Assembly (NCBI RefSeq): GCF_000419445.1
Contig: NZ_AULK01000001.1
Coordinates: 434,001 to 498,000, forward strand
DNA length: 64,000 bases
Origin: Gryllotalpicola ginsengisoli DSM 22003
Lineage (GTDB): Bacteria > Actinomycetota > Actinomycetes > Actinomycetales > Microbacteriaceae
Direction of reading: 5' to 3'
Of the stretch, positions 18,792-27,882 are shown piece after piece. The notes under the pieces were generated by a model, which did no database searches, had not been told where the DNA came from, and was given only the letters and a program-made list of their open reading frames with translations. The stretch's first letter is position 1, and each line of letters starts with the position of its first letter. Made by a program: the position numbers and the translations under genes.

Positions 18792-19574
18792 TCACGCGCC
18801 TGCGCGAGGCGCGGGGGAAAAATACGTCCCGACTTCCGCCCCGGCCAGCGCCTCGCTCACCAGGGCCGTGGAGGTGATGACCACCGCCGTACCGGCCTCG
18901 GCTGCGTGGCGGGCGGCCGACACCTTGGTCCGCGCTCCCCCGCTGCCGACGCCGGCGGATCCGATCGAGCCGATCTCCACCTCGGCCAGCGGATCGTCCG
19001 GCGCGACGTGGGCGATCGGTTCGGCTCCGGGCTGCTGCGGCGGCTTGGTGTACAGCGCGTCCACGTCGGAGAGCAGCACGAGCACGTCCGCCCCGATCAT
19101 GCGCGCCACGAGCGCGGCCAACCGGTCGTTGTCGCCGAAGCGGATCTCGTGCGTGGCCACCGTGTCGTTCTCGTTCACGATGGGGAGGATGCGCAGCGCC
19201 AGCAGGCGCTCCATGGCGCGCTTCGCATTGCCTCGGTGCGTCGGGTTGTCGATGTCGCTCGCCGTGAGCAGCACCTGGCCGGCGACGATGCCGTACGGGT
19301 CGAGGCTGGCCTGATAGCGGTGCACCAGCACGCTCTGGCCGACGGCGGCGGCCGCCTGTTGCGTCGCCAGGTCGGTCGGCCGACTGGAGAGCTCGAGGAA
19401 CGGCATGCCGGTTGCGATGGCTCCGGAGGAGACGAGCACGACCTCGACCCCCTTGCGATGAGCGGTGGCGAGGGCCAGCACGAGCGGAGCGATCTGCCAG
19501 GCGTTGTCGCCGCTGATCGACGATGAGCCGACCTTCACCACGACGCGCTTGGCGTCCGCCACGAGCTCCCGCAC
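18792..19574 (-). CDS. proB: Glutamate 5-kinase, without PUA domain
   Basis: A 260-residue amino-acid kinase that starts proline synthesis by phosphorylating glutamate. Motifs seen are VVVKVGSSSIS at the N-terminus, VVLVSSGAIATGM, NENDTVATHEIRFGDNDRLAA and GSGGARTKVSAARHAAEAG. The C-terminal PUA domain of the roughly 370-residue E. coli and mycobacterial enzymes is absent. The GTG at 19574 is one base past the obg stop, with GGGAG about 12 bases upstream; a longer start inside obg is unlikely. Confidence 0.93.
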   Translation of the reverse strand: MRELVADAKRVVVKVGSSSISGDNAWQIAPLVLALATAHRKGVEVVLVSSGAIATGMPFLELSSRPTDLATQQAAAAVGQSVLVHRYQASLDPYGIVAGQVLLTASDIDNPTHRGNAKRAMERLLALRILPIVNENDTVATHEIRFGDNDRLAALVARMIGADVLVLLSDVDALYTKPPQQPGAEPIAHVAPDDPLAEVEIGSIGSAGVGSGGARTKVSAARHAAEAGTAVVITSTALVSEALAGAEVGTYFSPAPRAGA

Positions 19575-19575
19575 C

Positions 19576-21114
19576 CTAGTCGTCGCTCCCGTCCGCGTCG
19601 TTCTCTCCGTCGTGGTCCTCCCGCCACAGGCCGGCGGCACGCTCGGATTCCAGTTCAGCGCGCGCCGCCGCCTTCCCGTCCATGCGGTCGAAGTACTCCT
19701 GGCGCCGTTCCCGTCGCGTGGCGCGGCTGGAGCCGGAGATGCGCTCGTCGGCTCCGCGCGGTGCGGCGATGAGCTCGGCGGTGGAGGTCAGCGTCGGCTC
19801 CCAGTCGAACACGACGCCCGAGCCCGGCCCGATGACGACGGTGTCGCCCGCGACCGCCCCCGCCGCGAACAGTCCGTCTTCGACGCCCAGCTTCGCGAGC
19901 CGGTCGGCGAGGAATCCGACGGCCTCGTCGTTCTGGAAGTCGGTCTGCGCGACCCACTGCTCGGGCTTGCGGCCGAGTACCCGGTAGTAGGTGCCGTCGC
20001 TGCCGCCTTCGGCCCGCACGGTGAAGGGTGCCTCGTCGACCGCCTTCGGGCGCAGCACGATCCGCGGTGCGGTCTGCTCGGCCTCGGCCGTGCGCTCGCG
20101 TTCGGCGGCGACGACCTCGGCCAGGGCGAACGAGAGCGCACGCAGGCCGGCGCGGCTCACGGTGGAGATCTCGAACACGCGGTAGCCGCGCTTCTCGAGT
20201 TCGGGCCGCACATACTCGGCGAGGTCGCGCGCCTCGGGCACGTCCAGCTTGTTCAGCGCGACGAGCTGCGGGCGGTCGAGCAGCGGCGTCTGACCGGCCG
20301 GCACCGGGTAGTCGCCGAGTTCGTTCAGGATCACGTCCAGGTCGCTCAAGGGGTCGCGGCCCGGCTCGAGAGTGGCGCAGTCGATGACGTGCAGCAGTGC
20401 GCTGCACCGCTCCACGTGGCGCAGGAATTCGAGACCGAGGCCCTTGCCTTCGCTCGCGCCCTCGATCAGGCCCGGCACGTCGGCGATGGTGTAACGCACG
20501 TCGCCGGCCTGCACGACGCCGAGATTCGGGGTGAGGGTCGTGAACGGATAGTCCGCGATCTTCGGTTTCGCCGCGGAGAGCGCCGCCACGAGGGATGACT
20601 TGCCGGCCGACGGGAAGCCGACGAGCGCGACATCCGCCATCGTCTTCAGTTCGAGCTCGACGTCGCCCTCCCAGCCGGGAGTGCCGAGCAGTGCGAAACC
20701 GGGGGCCTTGCGCTTCGGGCTCGCGAGCGCCGCGTTGCCGAGCCCGCCGACACCGCCCTCCGCCGCGACGAATCGCATCCCGGGCTCGTTCAGGTCGACC
20801 AGCTGCTCGCCGTCGGCCGACTTGACGACGGTGCCGACGGGGACCGGGAGTTCGAGGTCGGCGCCGCGCGCACCGTGACGGTTGTCGCCCATGCCGAAGC
20901 CGCCGTTCTCGCTGGCCTGGTGCGGGCGACGGTGATAGGCCAGGAGGGTCGTCACCTGCGGGTCGGCGACGAGCACGATGTCGCCACCGTGTCCGCCGTT
21001 GCCGCCGTCGGGGCCGGCGAGCGGCTTGAACTTCTCGCGGCGCACGGAGACGCAGCCGTTGCCGCCGTGACCTGCGCGCAGGTGCAATGTCACGTGGTCG
21101 ACGAATGTCGCCAT
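19576..21114 (-). CDS. obg: GTPase Obg/CgtA
   Basis: A 512-residue GTPase involved in late 50S assembly and growth control. The glycine-rich Obg domain fills residues 1-158 ([18 protein letters not shown]), the G domain follows with P-loop [18 protein letters not shown] and NKLD, and an OCT domain ([12 protein letters not shown] region) plus an acidic C-terminal tail end the protein. An AGGAG precedes the ATG. It sits downstream of rplU-rpmA, the usual arrangement, but a strong hairpin separates it from rpmA, so it may be expressed at a lower level than the ribosomal proteins. Confidence 0.97.
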   Translation of the reverse strand: MATFVDHVTLHLRAGHGGNGCVSVRREKFKPLAGPDGGNGGHGGDIVLVADPQVTTLLAYHRRPHQASENGGFGMGDNRHGARGADLELPVPVGTVVKSADGEQLVDLNEPGMRFVAAEGGVGGLGNAALASPKRKAPGFALLGTPGWEGDVELELKTMADVALVGFPSAGKSSLVAALSAAKPKIADYPFTTLTPNLGVVQAGDVRYTIADVPGLIEGASEGKGLGLEFLRHVERCSALLHVIDCATLEPGRDPLSDLDVILNELGDYPVPAGQTPLLDRPQLVALNKLDVPEARDLAEYVRPELEKRGYRVFEISTVSRAGLRALSFALAEVVAAERERTAEAEQTAPRIVLRPKAVDEAPFTVRAEGGSDGTYYRVLGRKPEQWVAQTDFQNDEAVGFLADRLAKLGVEDGLFAAGAVAGDTVVIGPGSGVVFDWEPTLTSTAELIAAPRGADERISGSSRATRRERRQEYFDRMDGKAAARAELESERAAGLWREDHDGENDADGSDD

Positions 21115-21135
21115 GGGGTCTCCTGGGTGAAATGA

Positions 21136-21163
21136 GGAAGGGCGGGCCGAAGCCCGCCCTTCC
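21136..21163 (-). terminator. Hairpin between rpmA and obg
   Basis: A perfect 12-bp GC-rich stem (GGAAGGGCGGGC) with a 4-nt loop lies 20 bases after the rpmA stop and 22 bases before the obg ATG. It should attenuate or end the ribosomal-protein transcript. Confidence 0.75.
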
Positions 21164-21182
21164 GATGCTAATGCGACGCCGC

Positions 21183-21440
21183 TTACGCCTCGGCGGCGAC
21201 GATGTTGACCACCTTGCGGCGGCCCTTGGTGCCGAACTCGACCGAACCGGCGGCGAGGGCGAACAGGGTGTCGTCGCCACCGCGGCCGACGTTGGCCCCG
21301 GGGTGGAAGTGGGTGCCGCGCTGGCGGACGATGATCTCGCCGGCGTTGACCTTCTCGCCGCCGAAGCGCTTCACGCCGAGGCGCTGAGCGTTCGAGTCAC
21401 GGCCGTTGCGAGTCGAGCTCGCGCCCTTCTTGTGTGCCAT
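21183..21440 (-). CDS. rpmA: 50S ribosomal protein L27
   Basis: An 85-residue protein with [20 protein letters not shown] at the N-terminus and [18 protein letters not shown], both diagnostic for L27. Its N-terminus reaches the peptidyl transferase centre. There is no N-terminal extension of the kind cleaved in Firmicutes. It is 20 bases downstream of rplU. Confidence 0.98.
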   Translation of the reverse strand: MAHKKGASSTRNGRDSNAQRLGVKRFGGEKVNAGEIIVRQRGTHFHPGANVGRGGDDTLFALAAGSVEFGTKGRRKVVNIVAAEA

Positions 21441-21460
21441 CTCTGTGTGCCTCTCGCGAC

Positions 21461-21769
21461 TTACTTGATGCCGGTGACCTTGACGCGGGTCAGGTCCTGA
21501 CGGTGGCCCTGACGCTTGCGGTAGCCGGTCTTGTTCTTGAACTTCTGGATGACGATCTTCGGGCCGCGGAGGTCGCCGAGCACCTCAGCGGTCACCTTCA
21601 CCTTCGCCAGCTCCTCGGCTGCGGAGGTGATCTTGTCGCCGTCGACGAGCAGCACGGGGGCCAGCTCGATGGTGCCGTTCTCGTCCGCCTGGATGCGGTC
21701 GAGGGTCACGATGGTGCCGACCTCGACCTTCTCCTGCCGCCCGCCGGCGCGCACAACTGCGTAAACCAC
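21461..21769 (-). CDS. rplU: 50S ribosomal protein L21
   Basis: A 102-residue L21 with [16 protein letters not shown] at the start and [16 protein letters not shown] near the end. The GTG at 21769 gives the normal L21 length; upstream in-frame sequence is the leader. First gene of rplU-rpmA(-obg-proB). Confidence 0.97.
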   Translation of the reverse strand: MVYAVVRAGGRQEKVEVGTIVTLDRIQADENGTIELAPVLLVDGDKITSAAEELAKVKVTAEVLGDLRGPKIVIQKFKNKTGYRKRQGHRQDLTRVKVTGIK

Positions 21770-21888
21770 TTCAGTACCTACTTCTCCGGGGAGCGAAGTC
21801 GCTCCGATGCTTGATTTCTGGGGTGCCGGCCTCTGACAGGGCGAGACGAACTCGCATGGGCCCGGGAAACCGCGGCGATCATTCGGCC

Positions 21889-21917
21889 CGATTACGGCCG
21901 CGCACGCCAACACTCAA
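21889..21917 (-). promoter_or_regulatory. Candidate rplU promoter (TTGAGT-17-TAATCG) with a leader of about 110 nt
   Basis: On the minus strand TTGAGT (21912-21917) and TAATCG (21889-21894) are separated by 17 bp. The predicted leader contains a 6-bp hairpin (GGAGCG-ACTT-CGCTCC, around 21791-21806) just before the rplU Shine-Dalgarno region, which could mediate feedback by L21; that role is inferred only. Confidence 0.5.
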
Positions 21918-21967
21918 GGTTACTTGATGGTGGCAGGGCGGTCAAACCGGCTCCGACCTCGCCGCGA

Positions 21968-21973
21968 TAGGGT
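21968..21973 (+). promoter_or_regulatory. -10 box (TAGGGT) for leaderless DUF4031 gene
   Basis: TAGGGT ends 8 nt before the GTG at 21982. Confidence 0.5.
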
Positions 21974-21981
21974 TGACGCCC

Positions 21982-22248
21982 GTGACCGTGCTGATCGACC
22001 GACCCGTGTGGCCGGCACACGGCACGCTCTGGTCGCACCTGGTCAGCGATGCGTCACTGACAGAATTGCACGAGTTCGCCGACGCGGCCGGCGTGCCACG
22101 CCGCGCGTTCGATCTCGACCACTACGACGTGCCGGCGGAGCGGTACGACGAACTCGTCGAACGGGGTGCGGTGCCGGTGTCGATGCGCGAACTCGTGCTC
22201 CGGCTGCGCGCCAGCGGGCTGCGGGTGAAGGCCGTCGACCGGCGCTGA
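21982..22248 (+). CDS. DUF4031 domain protein
   Basis: An 88-residue protein matching the DUF4031 pattern: TVLIDRPVWPAHGTLWSHLVSD at the start, then ELHEFADAAGVPRRAFDLDHYDVP. Function is unknown; the family is widespread in actinobacteria. The GTG at 21982 is preferred over a TTG at 21973, which is part of the -10 box region. It converges on rne with only 11 bases between them. Confidence 0.8.
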   Translation: MTVLIDRPVWPAHGTLWSHLVSDASLTELHEFADAAGVPRRAFDLDHYDVPAERYDELVERGAVPVSMRELVLRLRASGLRVKAVDRR

Positions 22249-22259
22249 CCGCAGCCCGC

Positions 22260-24818
22260 TCAGGCGTCGTCGCCGGGTCGCGGCTCCTCTGGCGTCACGA
22301 TCGTTCCGCTCAGAGCGCTCGTGGTCACGCGACGGCGCCGCGGGCGACTGGGCGCCGGAGCTTCGCTTCCGGGCCCCGGCGGCAGGGCCTCGAGCACCGA
22401 GTCGAGCAGGTGCGCGGCGGCCTCGCGGTCGATCTCCCGCGGCTCGCGCGCAGGCACGGGCGGCAGGTCGACCAGCGGTGCGACCGGGGCGGGGGCGACG
22501 GATGCCTCGTCGGCGGGCTGGGCGCCCGCATCCGTGCCCGACGACCGCGCCCGGCGGGAACGGGACCGGCGCGGCCGCGTCTCGTCCGTGCGATCGTCCG
22601 CCGGTCCCGCCTCTCGAGCCGGCTCGGAACTCTCCGTCGTCTCCGTCGTCGCCGTGGTCTCCGACGTGACGACCGCGACCTGGCCGGTGGTCGGGTGGCC
22701 GATCGTGCTCGCGGCGATGCGGGCCAGCGAGCTCTTGACCTCCTCGGTGATCTGGTGGGTGCCCTCATGCACGGGCGCGCCACCGTTTCCGCCGGAGTTG
22801 CCGTTGCCACTGCCGTTGCCGTTCCCGCCTCGGCGGCGCGACGAACCCCGCTCCGGCTGCTGCGCGCGGTGCTTGACGACCGGGTCGTGGTGCACGATGA
22901 CGCCGCGGCCGGCGCAGACCTCGCACGGCTCGCTGAAGGTCTCGAGCAGCCCGAGTCCCAGCTTCTTGCGCGTCATCTGCACGAGACCGAGCGAGGTCAC
23001 CTCGGCGACCTGGTGCTTCGTGCGGTCTCGGCTCAGGCACTCGACGAGTCGGCGCAGCACGAGGTCGCGGTTGGATTCGAGCACCATGTCGATGAAGTCC
23101 ACGACGATGATGCCGCCGATGTCGCGCAGCCGGAGCTGGCGCACGATCTCCTCGGCGGCCTCGAGGTTGTTCTTCGTCACGGTCTCTTCGAGGTTGCCGC
23201 CGGAACCGACGAACTTGCCCGTGTTCACGTCGATCACGGTCATCGCCTCGGTGCGGTCGATGATCAGGGAGCCGCCGGAGGGCAGCCACACCTTGCGGTC
23301 GAGGGCCTTCTCGATCTGCTCGCTGATGCGGAACTCGTCGAACGCATCGTCCTTGTCGCCGGCGTACCGCTCGACGCGGTCGAGCAGGTCGGGGGCGACC
23401 TGGCCGAGATAGGTCTCGATCGTCTGCTGCGCGTCGTCGCCCTGGATGACGAGTCGCTGGAAGTCCTCGTTGAACACGTCGCGCACGATCTTGATCAGCA
23501 GGTCGGGCTCGCTGTGCAGCAGGGCGGGCGCCTGCACCTTCTCGACGGCGCGCTGGATCTCGGCCCACTGGGCGGTAAGACGGGTGACGTCGAGCTTCAG
23601 CTGCTCCTCGGTTGCGCCTTCCGCCGCGGTGCGCACGATGACGCCCACGCCTTCGGGCAGCACCTCCTTGAGGATCTTCTTGAGCCGGGCGCGCTCGGTG
23701 TCGGGCAGTTTGCGGCTGATGCCGTTCATCGACCCGCCGGGGACGTAGACGAGGTAGCGGCCGGGCAGCGAGATCTGGCTGGTGAGCCGGGCGCCCTTGT
23801 GGCCGACCGGGTCCTTCGTGACCTGCACGAGGACCTTGTCGCCGGGCTTAAGCGCCAGCTCGATGCGGCGCGGCTGGTTCTTCTCTCCGCTCTCCGCCTG
23901 CGCGGCCTCCCAGTCGACCTCGCCGGAGTAGAGCACGGCATTGCGGCCGCGGCCGATGTCGACGAAGGCGGCCTCCATGCTGGGCAGCACGTTCTGCACC
24001 TTGCCCAGGTACACGTTGCCGATGAGTGAGGCCTCCTGGCTCTTGGCCACGTAGTGCTCGACGAGCACCTTGTCCTCCAGCACCCCGATCTGGATGCGAC
24101 CGCCGCGGGAGCGCACCACCATGGTGCGGTCCACGGCCTCGCGCCGGGCGAGGAATTCGGCCTCGGTGATCACGGCCCGCCGCCGGCCGGCGTCGCGGCC
24201 GTCGCGGCGGCGCTGCTTCTTGGCCTCGAGGCGGGTCGAGCCCTTCACCTTCTGCGGCTCGGTGATCAGCTCGGGCTCGGGCTTGGGCTTCTGCCGCTGT
24301 CGTGGCTGGTCATCGGATGCTTCGCCGCCGCCGTTCCCCCCGCGGCGACGGCGCTTGCGGCCGCCGGCGGGCTCCTCCGGTTCGTCCGGCTCGTCGAACG
24401 CCGCCTCGGGCAGCACCGGCGGGGCCTGGAAGAGGAGGGTCGTGGTCGACATCGAGCCGGCGAAGGCGTCGAGGTTCTGCGTTCCCACGACCGGAACCGG
24501 GCTGGTGAGAGGCTGCGGCAGCGCGGGGGCGTCGACCACGGGGGGCACCGGGGCTGTCGTAGCCGGTGCCGACTGTGCCGGTGCAGGCTGGGCCGGTTCC
24601 GGAGCCGACCGGGACGGTGCCTCCGCCGGGTCGGCGGGTGCGGCCGGTGCGTCCGCGGAACCCGCCGGCGTGTCGGTCGAAGCCGGGGTGGTCGGCGTCT
24701 CCTCGTGCGAACCGGTGGGGGTCAGTTCCGGCTCGTTCCGCCTGCGACGCCCGCCGAACAGGCGCCCGCGGCGCTTCGGTGACTCCTGATTGCCTGCATA
24801 TTCATCTTTTTCCACCAT
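22260..24818 (-). CDS. rne: Ribonuclease E/G
   Basis: An 852-residue endoribonuclease of the RNase E/G family. A long disordered Pro/Ala/Arg-rich N-terminal arm (about residues 1-270) is typical of actinobacterial RNase E. Then come an S1 domain (GNVYLGKVQNVLPSMEAAFVDIG), the catalytic DNase I-like domain (TVIDVNTGKFVG, IVVDFIDM) and a zinc-link pair in SEPCEVCAGRG, followed by a second disordered arm. It starts mRNA decay and processes rRNA. The ATG at 24818 has AAGGAG upstream. An in-frame ATG at 24983 would add 55 residues; it lacks a good Shine-Dalgarno and lies near the predicted transcript start. Confidence 0.95.
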   Translation of the reverse strand: MVEKDEYAGNQESPKRRGRLFGGRRRRNEPELTPTGSHEETPTTPASTDTPAGSADAPAAPADPAEAPSRSAPEPAQPAPAQSAPATTAPVPPVVDAPALPQPLTSPVPVVGTQNLDAFAGSMSTTTLLFQAPPVLPEAAFDEPDEPEEPAGGRKRRRRGGNGGGEASDDQPRQRQKPKPEPELITEPQKVKGSTRLEAKKQRRRDGRDAGRRRAVITEAEFLARREAVDRTMVVRSRGGRIQIGVLEDKVLVEHYVAKSQEASLIGNVYLGKVQNVLPSMEAAFVDIGRGRNAVLYSGEVDWEAAQAESGEKNQPRRIELALKPGDKVLVQVTKDPVGHKGARLTSQISLPGRYLVYVPGGSMNGISRKLPDTERARLKKILKEVLPEGVGVIVRTAAEGATEEQLKLDVTRLTAQWAEIQRAVEKVQAPALLHSEPDLLIKIVRDVFNEDFQRLVIQGDDAQQTIETYLGQVAPDLLDRVERYAGDKDDAFDEFRISEQIEKALDRKVWLPSGGSLIIDRTEAMTVIDVNTGKFVGSGGNLEETVTKNNLEAAEEIVRQLRLRDIGGIIVVDFIDMVLESNRDLVLRRLVECLSRDRTKHQVAEVTSLGLVQMTRKKLGLGLLETFSEPCEVCAGRGVIVHHDPVVKHRAQQPERGSSRRRGGNGNGSGNGNSGGNGGAPVHEGTHQITEEVKSSLARIAASTIGHPTTGQVAVVTSETTATTETTESSEPAREAGPADDRTDETRPRRSRSRRARSSGTDAGAQPADEASVAPAPVAPLVDLPPVPAREPREIDREAAAHLLDSVLEALPPGPGSEAPAPSRPRRRRVTTSALSGTIVTPEEPRPGDDA

Positions 24819-25012
24819 CTCTGGTGCACTCCTTGTACCGAGCGGCAGGAACGCTCCTTCGCCCGGGAACTCTCTGCGGTGGGCGCGTGCCGCACCGGAA
24901 ATCCTTCGTCCGACGGGCCATCTCGGCCCGTCCGCTCGCGGCCGACTCAGGTGGTCGCGAAAACCTTGTTCTTTCCTCGCCATCGTCCGCCCGGCGGAGT
25001 GGCTTGCGCTCC

Positions 25013-25018
25013 ATTATC
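25013..25018 (-). promoter_or_regulatory. -10 box (GATAAT) for rne; leader of about 190 nt
   Basis: GATAAT on the minus strand in the 257-bp region between rne and the divergent VKOR gene. It implies a 5' UTR of about 190 nt, with several GC-rich stems, before the ATG at 24818. No other gene is seen in this region. Confidence 0.45.
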
Positions 25019-25062
25019 GCACGGCGTGTCAGAGCTGCCGCCGTGCCCATCGGCCGCCGTGC

Positions 25063-25068
25063 GATACT
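25063..25068 (+). promoter_or_regulatory. -10 box (GATACT) for leaderless VKOR gene
   Basis: GATACT ends 7 nt before the GTG at 25076. Confidence 0.45.
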
Positions 25069-25075
25069 GCACGAC

Positions 25076-25678
25076 GTGTCAGACCCGCGCCCCGCGAGAC
25101 CCCCGTACGCCCTCGCCACCTGGCTCATCATCGCCGGCCTCATCGGCCTGTGGGCGGCCTTCCGGCTCACCCTCGACAAGTTCGACGTGCTGGAGAACCC
25201 GAAGGCCTCGCTCGACTGCAACTACAGCGTGCTGGTGCAGTGCACCGCGAACCTGCAGTCGCACCAGGGCGCGGTGCTGGGCTTCCCGAACCCGCTGCTG
25301 GGGCTCGGCGGGTGGACGGCGACCGTCGCGATGGGCGCGATCGTCTGGGCGGTGCGGGGCACGATCGCGCGCTGGTTCTGGCTTCTCTTCAACCTCGGCG
25401 TGGTCGGCGCACTCGTGCTGGTGATCTACCTCATCCACGCAAGCGTCTACGACATCCACACGCTGTGCCCCTGGTGCATGCTCACCTGGAGTGTGACGAT
25501 CCCGACGTTCTGGGCGACGACGCTGTACAACCTGAAGTCGGGGACCATTCCGCTGCCGGCATCCGTGCGCGCGTTCTTCGCGGCCGCGTACACGTGGACG
25601 CCGGTGATCACGCTGGTGAGCTATGTGGTCGTCGCCGTGCTGGCCCAGCTCGAGCTGAACTGGCTGAGCCAGCTGTGA
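25076..25678 (+). CDS. Vitamin K epoxide reductase (VKOR) family membrane protein
   Basis: A 200-residue protein with about five membrane helices, the active-site motif CPWC (HTLCPWCMLTWSV) in a membrane segment and the loop cysteines in DCNYSVLVQCTANL. In actinobacteria VKOR reoxidises DsbA-like proteins with menaquinone, so it supports extracytoplasmic disulfide formation. The GTG at 25076 lies next to a -10 box; longer upstream frames overlap the rne leader. No DsbA partner is adjacent. Confidence 0.92.
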   Translation: MSDPRPARPPYALATWLIIAGLIGLWAAFRLTLDKFDVLENPKASLDCNYSVLVQCTANLQSHQGAVLGFPNPLLGLGGWTATVAMGAIVWAVRGTIARWFWLLFNLGVVGALVLVIYLIHASVYDIHTLCPWCMLTWSVTIPTFWATTLYNLKSGTIPLPASVRAFFAAAYTWTPVITLVSYVVVAVLAQLELNWLSQL

Positions 25679-25700
25679 CGGCGACGGCCGGCGCGGCGCT

Positions 25701-26123
25701 CTAGCCGAACCAGAGGGCGAGCTCGCGCTGCGCCGACTCGGGCGAGTCCGAGCCGTGCACGAGGTTCTGCTGCACCTTCAGCCCCCAGTCGCGGGCGAGG
25801 TCGCCGCGGATGGTGCCGGGCGCGGCGGTGGTCGGGTCGGTGGTTCCGGCGAGCGACCGGAAGCCCTCGATCACCCGGTCGCCGGCGACGCGGATGGCGA
25901 CGATCGGCCCGGACTGCATGAACTCGACGAGCGGCTCGTAGAACGGCTTGCCCTGGTGCTCCTCGTAGTGCTTCGCCAGCAGCTCGAGGTCGGCCTCGAC
26001 CATCTTGATGTCGACCAGGCTGTAGCCCTTGGCCTCGATGCGGCGCAGGATCTCGCCGGTCAAGCCGCGGGCGACGCCGTCCGGCTTGACGAGGACGAGG
26101 GTCTCTTCGACGGGGGTGCTCAC
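25701..26123 (-). CDS. ndk: Nucleoside diphosphate kinase
   Basis: A 140-residue enzyme that transfers phosphate from ATP to other NDPs. It begins TLVLVKPDGVARGL and ends with the diagnostic NLVHGSDSPESAQRELALWF; the catalytic His lies in that C-terminal LVHGSDS motif. The GTG at 26123 overlaps the stop of the DUF4233 gene. It is the last gene of ileS-folC-DUF4233-ndk. Confidence 0.97.
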   Translation of the reverse strand: MSTPVEETLVLVKPDGVARGLTGEILRRIEAKGYSLVDIKMVEADLELLAKHYEEHQGKPFYEPLVEFMQSGPIVAIRVAGDRVIEGFRSLAGTTDPTTAAPGTIRGDLARDWGLKVQQNLVHGSDSPESAQRELALWFG

Positions 26124-26488
26124 GTGGGGTTCTCCGTTCGGTCGTTCCGTTGTGCGGACTTCTGCCTCTCGATCTTGCCAGCCGTCACCATGCAGTACGT
26201 CCAGATGGCGAGGAAGATCAGCCCCACGACGAACATCATGTGCACCCAGATGCCGCTGACGAGTGCGAGAAGCTGCACCAGCCAGCCGAGCCAAACGCCG
26301 ACGAGGTGCCGCATCAGGGCGATGGCGGCGACGGAGAGGACGATCAGCACCGCTCCCCCGCCGAGCGCGACCGGTGCGGGGGCGACCTTGAGGCCGAAGG
26401 CGACGAGCGCGCCGAGGAACAGGATGACGAGCTCGAAACCGAGCACGATCGACCCGAGCGACTCGCGGATGCCCCGCTCGCGGCTCAC
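26120..26488 (-). CDS. DUF4233 small membrane protein
   Basis: A 122-residue protein with about four hydrophobic helices (SIVLGFELVILFLGALVAFGL, then GGGAVLIVLSVAAIALM, and two more) and a charged C-terminal tail. It matches the DUF4233 family, which in actinobacteria almost always sits between folC and ndk, as here. GTG at 26488 overlaps the folC stop and its own stop overlaps ndk, so all three are coupled. Function is unknown. Confidence 0.85.
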   Translation of the reverse strand: MSRERGIRESLGSIVLGFELVILFLGALVAFGLKVAPAPVALGGGAVLIVLSVAAIALMRHLVGVWLGWLVQLLALVSGIWVHMMFVVGLIFLAIWTYCMVTAGKIERQKSAQRNDRTENPT

Positions 26489-27882
26489 GCCTCGCCCTCC
26501 GGCTGCTCGGGCAGTTCGTCGACGCGCGGCGCCTTCCAGCCGCGGTCGGCGGCCATCGTGATCGTCTCGCCGACGAGCGTGATCGATCCGGTCACGACGA
26601 CGGCCCGCTTCTCGCCCTCCGCCGCCCAGGCGCGCGCGGCCTCGATCGCGTCGCCGAGGTCGTCGGTCTCCTCGGCGCGGGCGCCGGTCCATTCGTAGAC
26701 GTCCTCGGCCAGCTCCTCGCTCGGGCGGGCCCGCTCGGAGTGCGACTGGGTCACGAACAGCTGGGCCGCGATGGGCGCGAGCTGTGCGACGATCCCCCGG
26801 GCGTCCTTGTCTTTCAGGATCCCGAGCACGAACGCGATCTCGTCGAAGTCGAAGAAGGTCCGCAGGGCGGCGGCGAGGCTGCCGGCGCCGGCCGGGTTGT
26901 GGGCGGCGTCGACCAGCACGGTGGGCTCGGTGCCGACGAGCTGCAGACGGCCGGGCGAGGAGGCGGCACTCAGTCCCTCCTCGAGCAGCTCACCGTTCAG
27001 GGGCTGGGCGCCGCCGCCGAGGAAGGCCTCGACGGCCGCGACGGCGACGGCCGCGTTCTGCGCCTGGTGCTCGCCGTAGAGCGGCAGCGTCAGGCTCTCG
27101 TAGGTGCCGGCGAGGCCGCGCAGCGACACCAGCTGCCCGCCGACCGCGACCTGCGCGGAGACCACGTCGAACTGCGCCGGCTGGGCGACGAGCTGGGCGT
27201 GGCGAGCGGATGCCGCGGCCTGCAGCTCGCGCATCGCGGAGGGCTCCTGAGCGGCGGTGACGACCGTGGCGCCCTCCTTGATGATGCCGGCCTTGGTGCG
27301 GGCGATCTCGGCGACGGTTCCGCCGAGGCTCGCGGTGTGGTCGAGCGAGATCGGGGTGATGACGGCGACCTGTCCGTCGGCGACGTTGGTCGAGTCCCAC
27401 TCCCCGCCCATGCCGACCTCGATGACCGCGACGTCCACCGGGGCATCCGCGAAGCAGGCGAAGCCGAGCACGGTGACGGCCTCGAAGAAGGTGAGCCGGG
27501 GCTTTCCGGCCGCCTTCAGCTCGGCGTCGACGATCTCGATGTAGGGCTTGATCTCGGACCAGTTGCGGGCGAGCGCCTCGTCGGAGATGGGCTCGCCGTC
27601 GATGAGGAAGCGCTCGTTGAACCGCTCGAGGTGCGGGCTCGTGAACAGCCCGGTGCGCAGGCCGTAGGAGCGCAGGATGCTCTCGGCGATGCGGCTCGTC
27701 GAGGTCTTCCCGTTCGTTCCGGTGACGTGGATGATCGGGAAGGCCTTCTGCGGGTCGCCGAGCACCTCGACGGCGCGGCGCGTGGCTTCGAGCCGGCGCT
27801 CGGGATGCGCCTCGCCGAGGCGCTCGAGGAGCTCGGCGTAGACCGCGTCGGCGGCCTGGCGGTGTGCGTCGGCGTCGGTCAT
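26485..27882 (-). CDS. folC: Folylpolyglutamate synthase/dihydrofolate synthase
   Basis: A 465-residue Mur-ligase-like enzyme that adds glutamate to (dihydro)folates. The P-loop [14 protein letters not shown] is near residue 50, followed by [30 protein letters not shown] and the C-terminal domain marker [11 protein letters not shown]. Its ATG overlaps the ileS stop by four bases, so it is translated from the T-box-controlled ileS message. Confidence 0.95.
   Translation of the reverse strand: MTDADAHRQAADAVYAELLERLGEAHPERRLEATRRAVEVLGDPQKAFPIIHVTGTNGKTSTSRIAESILRSYGLRTGLFTSPHLERFNERFLIDGEPISDEALARNWSEIKPYIEIVDAELKAAGKPRLTFFEAVTVLGFACFADAPVDVAVIEVGMGGEWDSTNVADGQVAVITPISLDHTASLGGTVAEIARTKAGIIKEGATVVTAAQEPSAMRELQAAASARHAQLVAQPAQFDVVSAQVAVGGQLVSLRGLAGTYESLTLPLYGEHQAQNAAVAVAAVEAFLGGGAQPLNGELLEEGLSAASSPGRLQLVGTEPTVLVDAAHNPAGAGSLAAALRTFFDFDEIAFVLGILKDKDARGIVAQLAPIAAQLFVTQSHSERARPSEELAEDVYEWTGARAEETDDLGDAIEAARAWAAEGEKRAVVVTGSITLVGETITMAADRGWKAPRVDELPEQPEGEA

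Noticed and set aside
24818-24983. rne start at the upstream in-frame ATG 24983
   Set aside because: No good Shine-Dalgarno, and the added 55 residues have an Arg-rich non-conserved look; kept only as an alternative.
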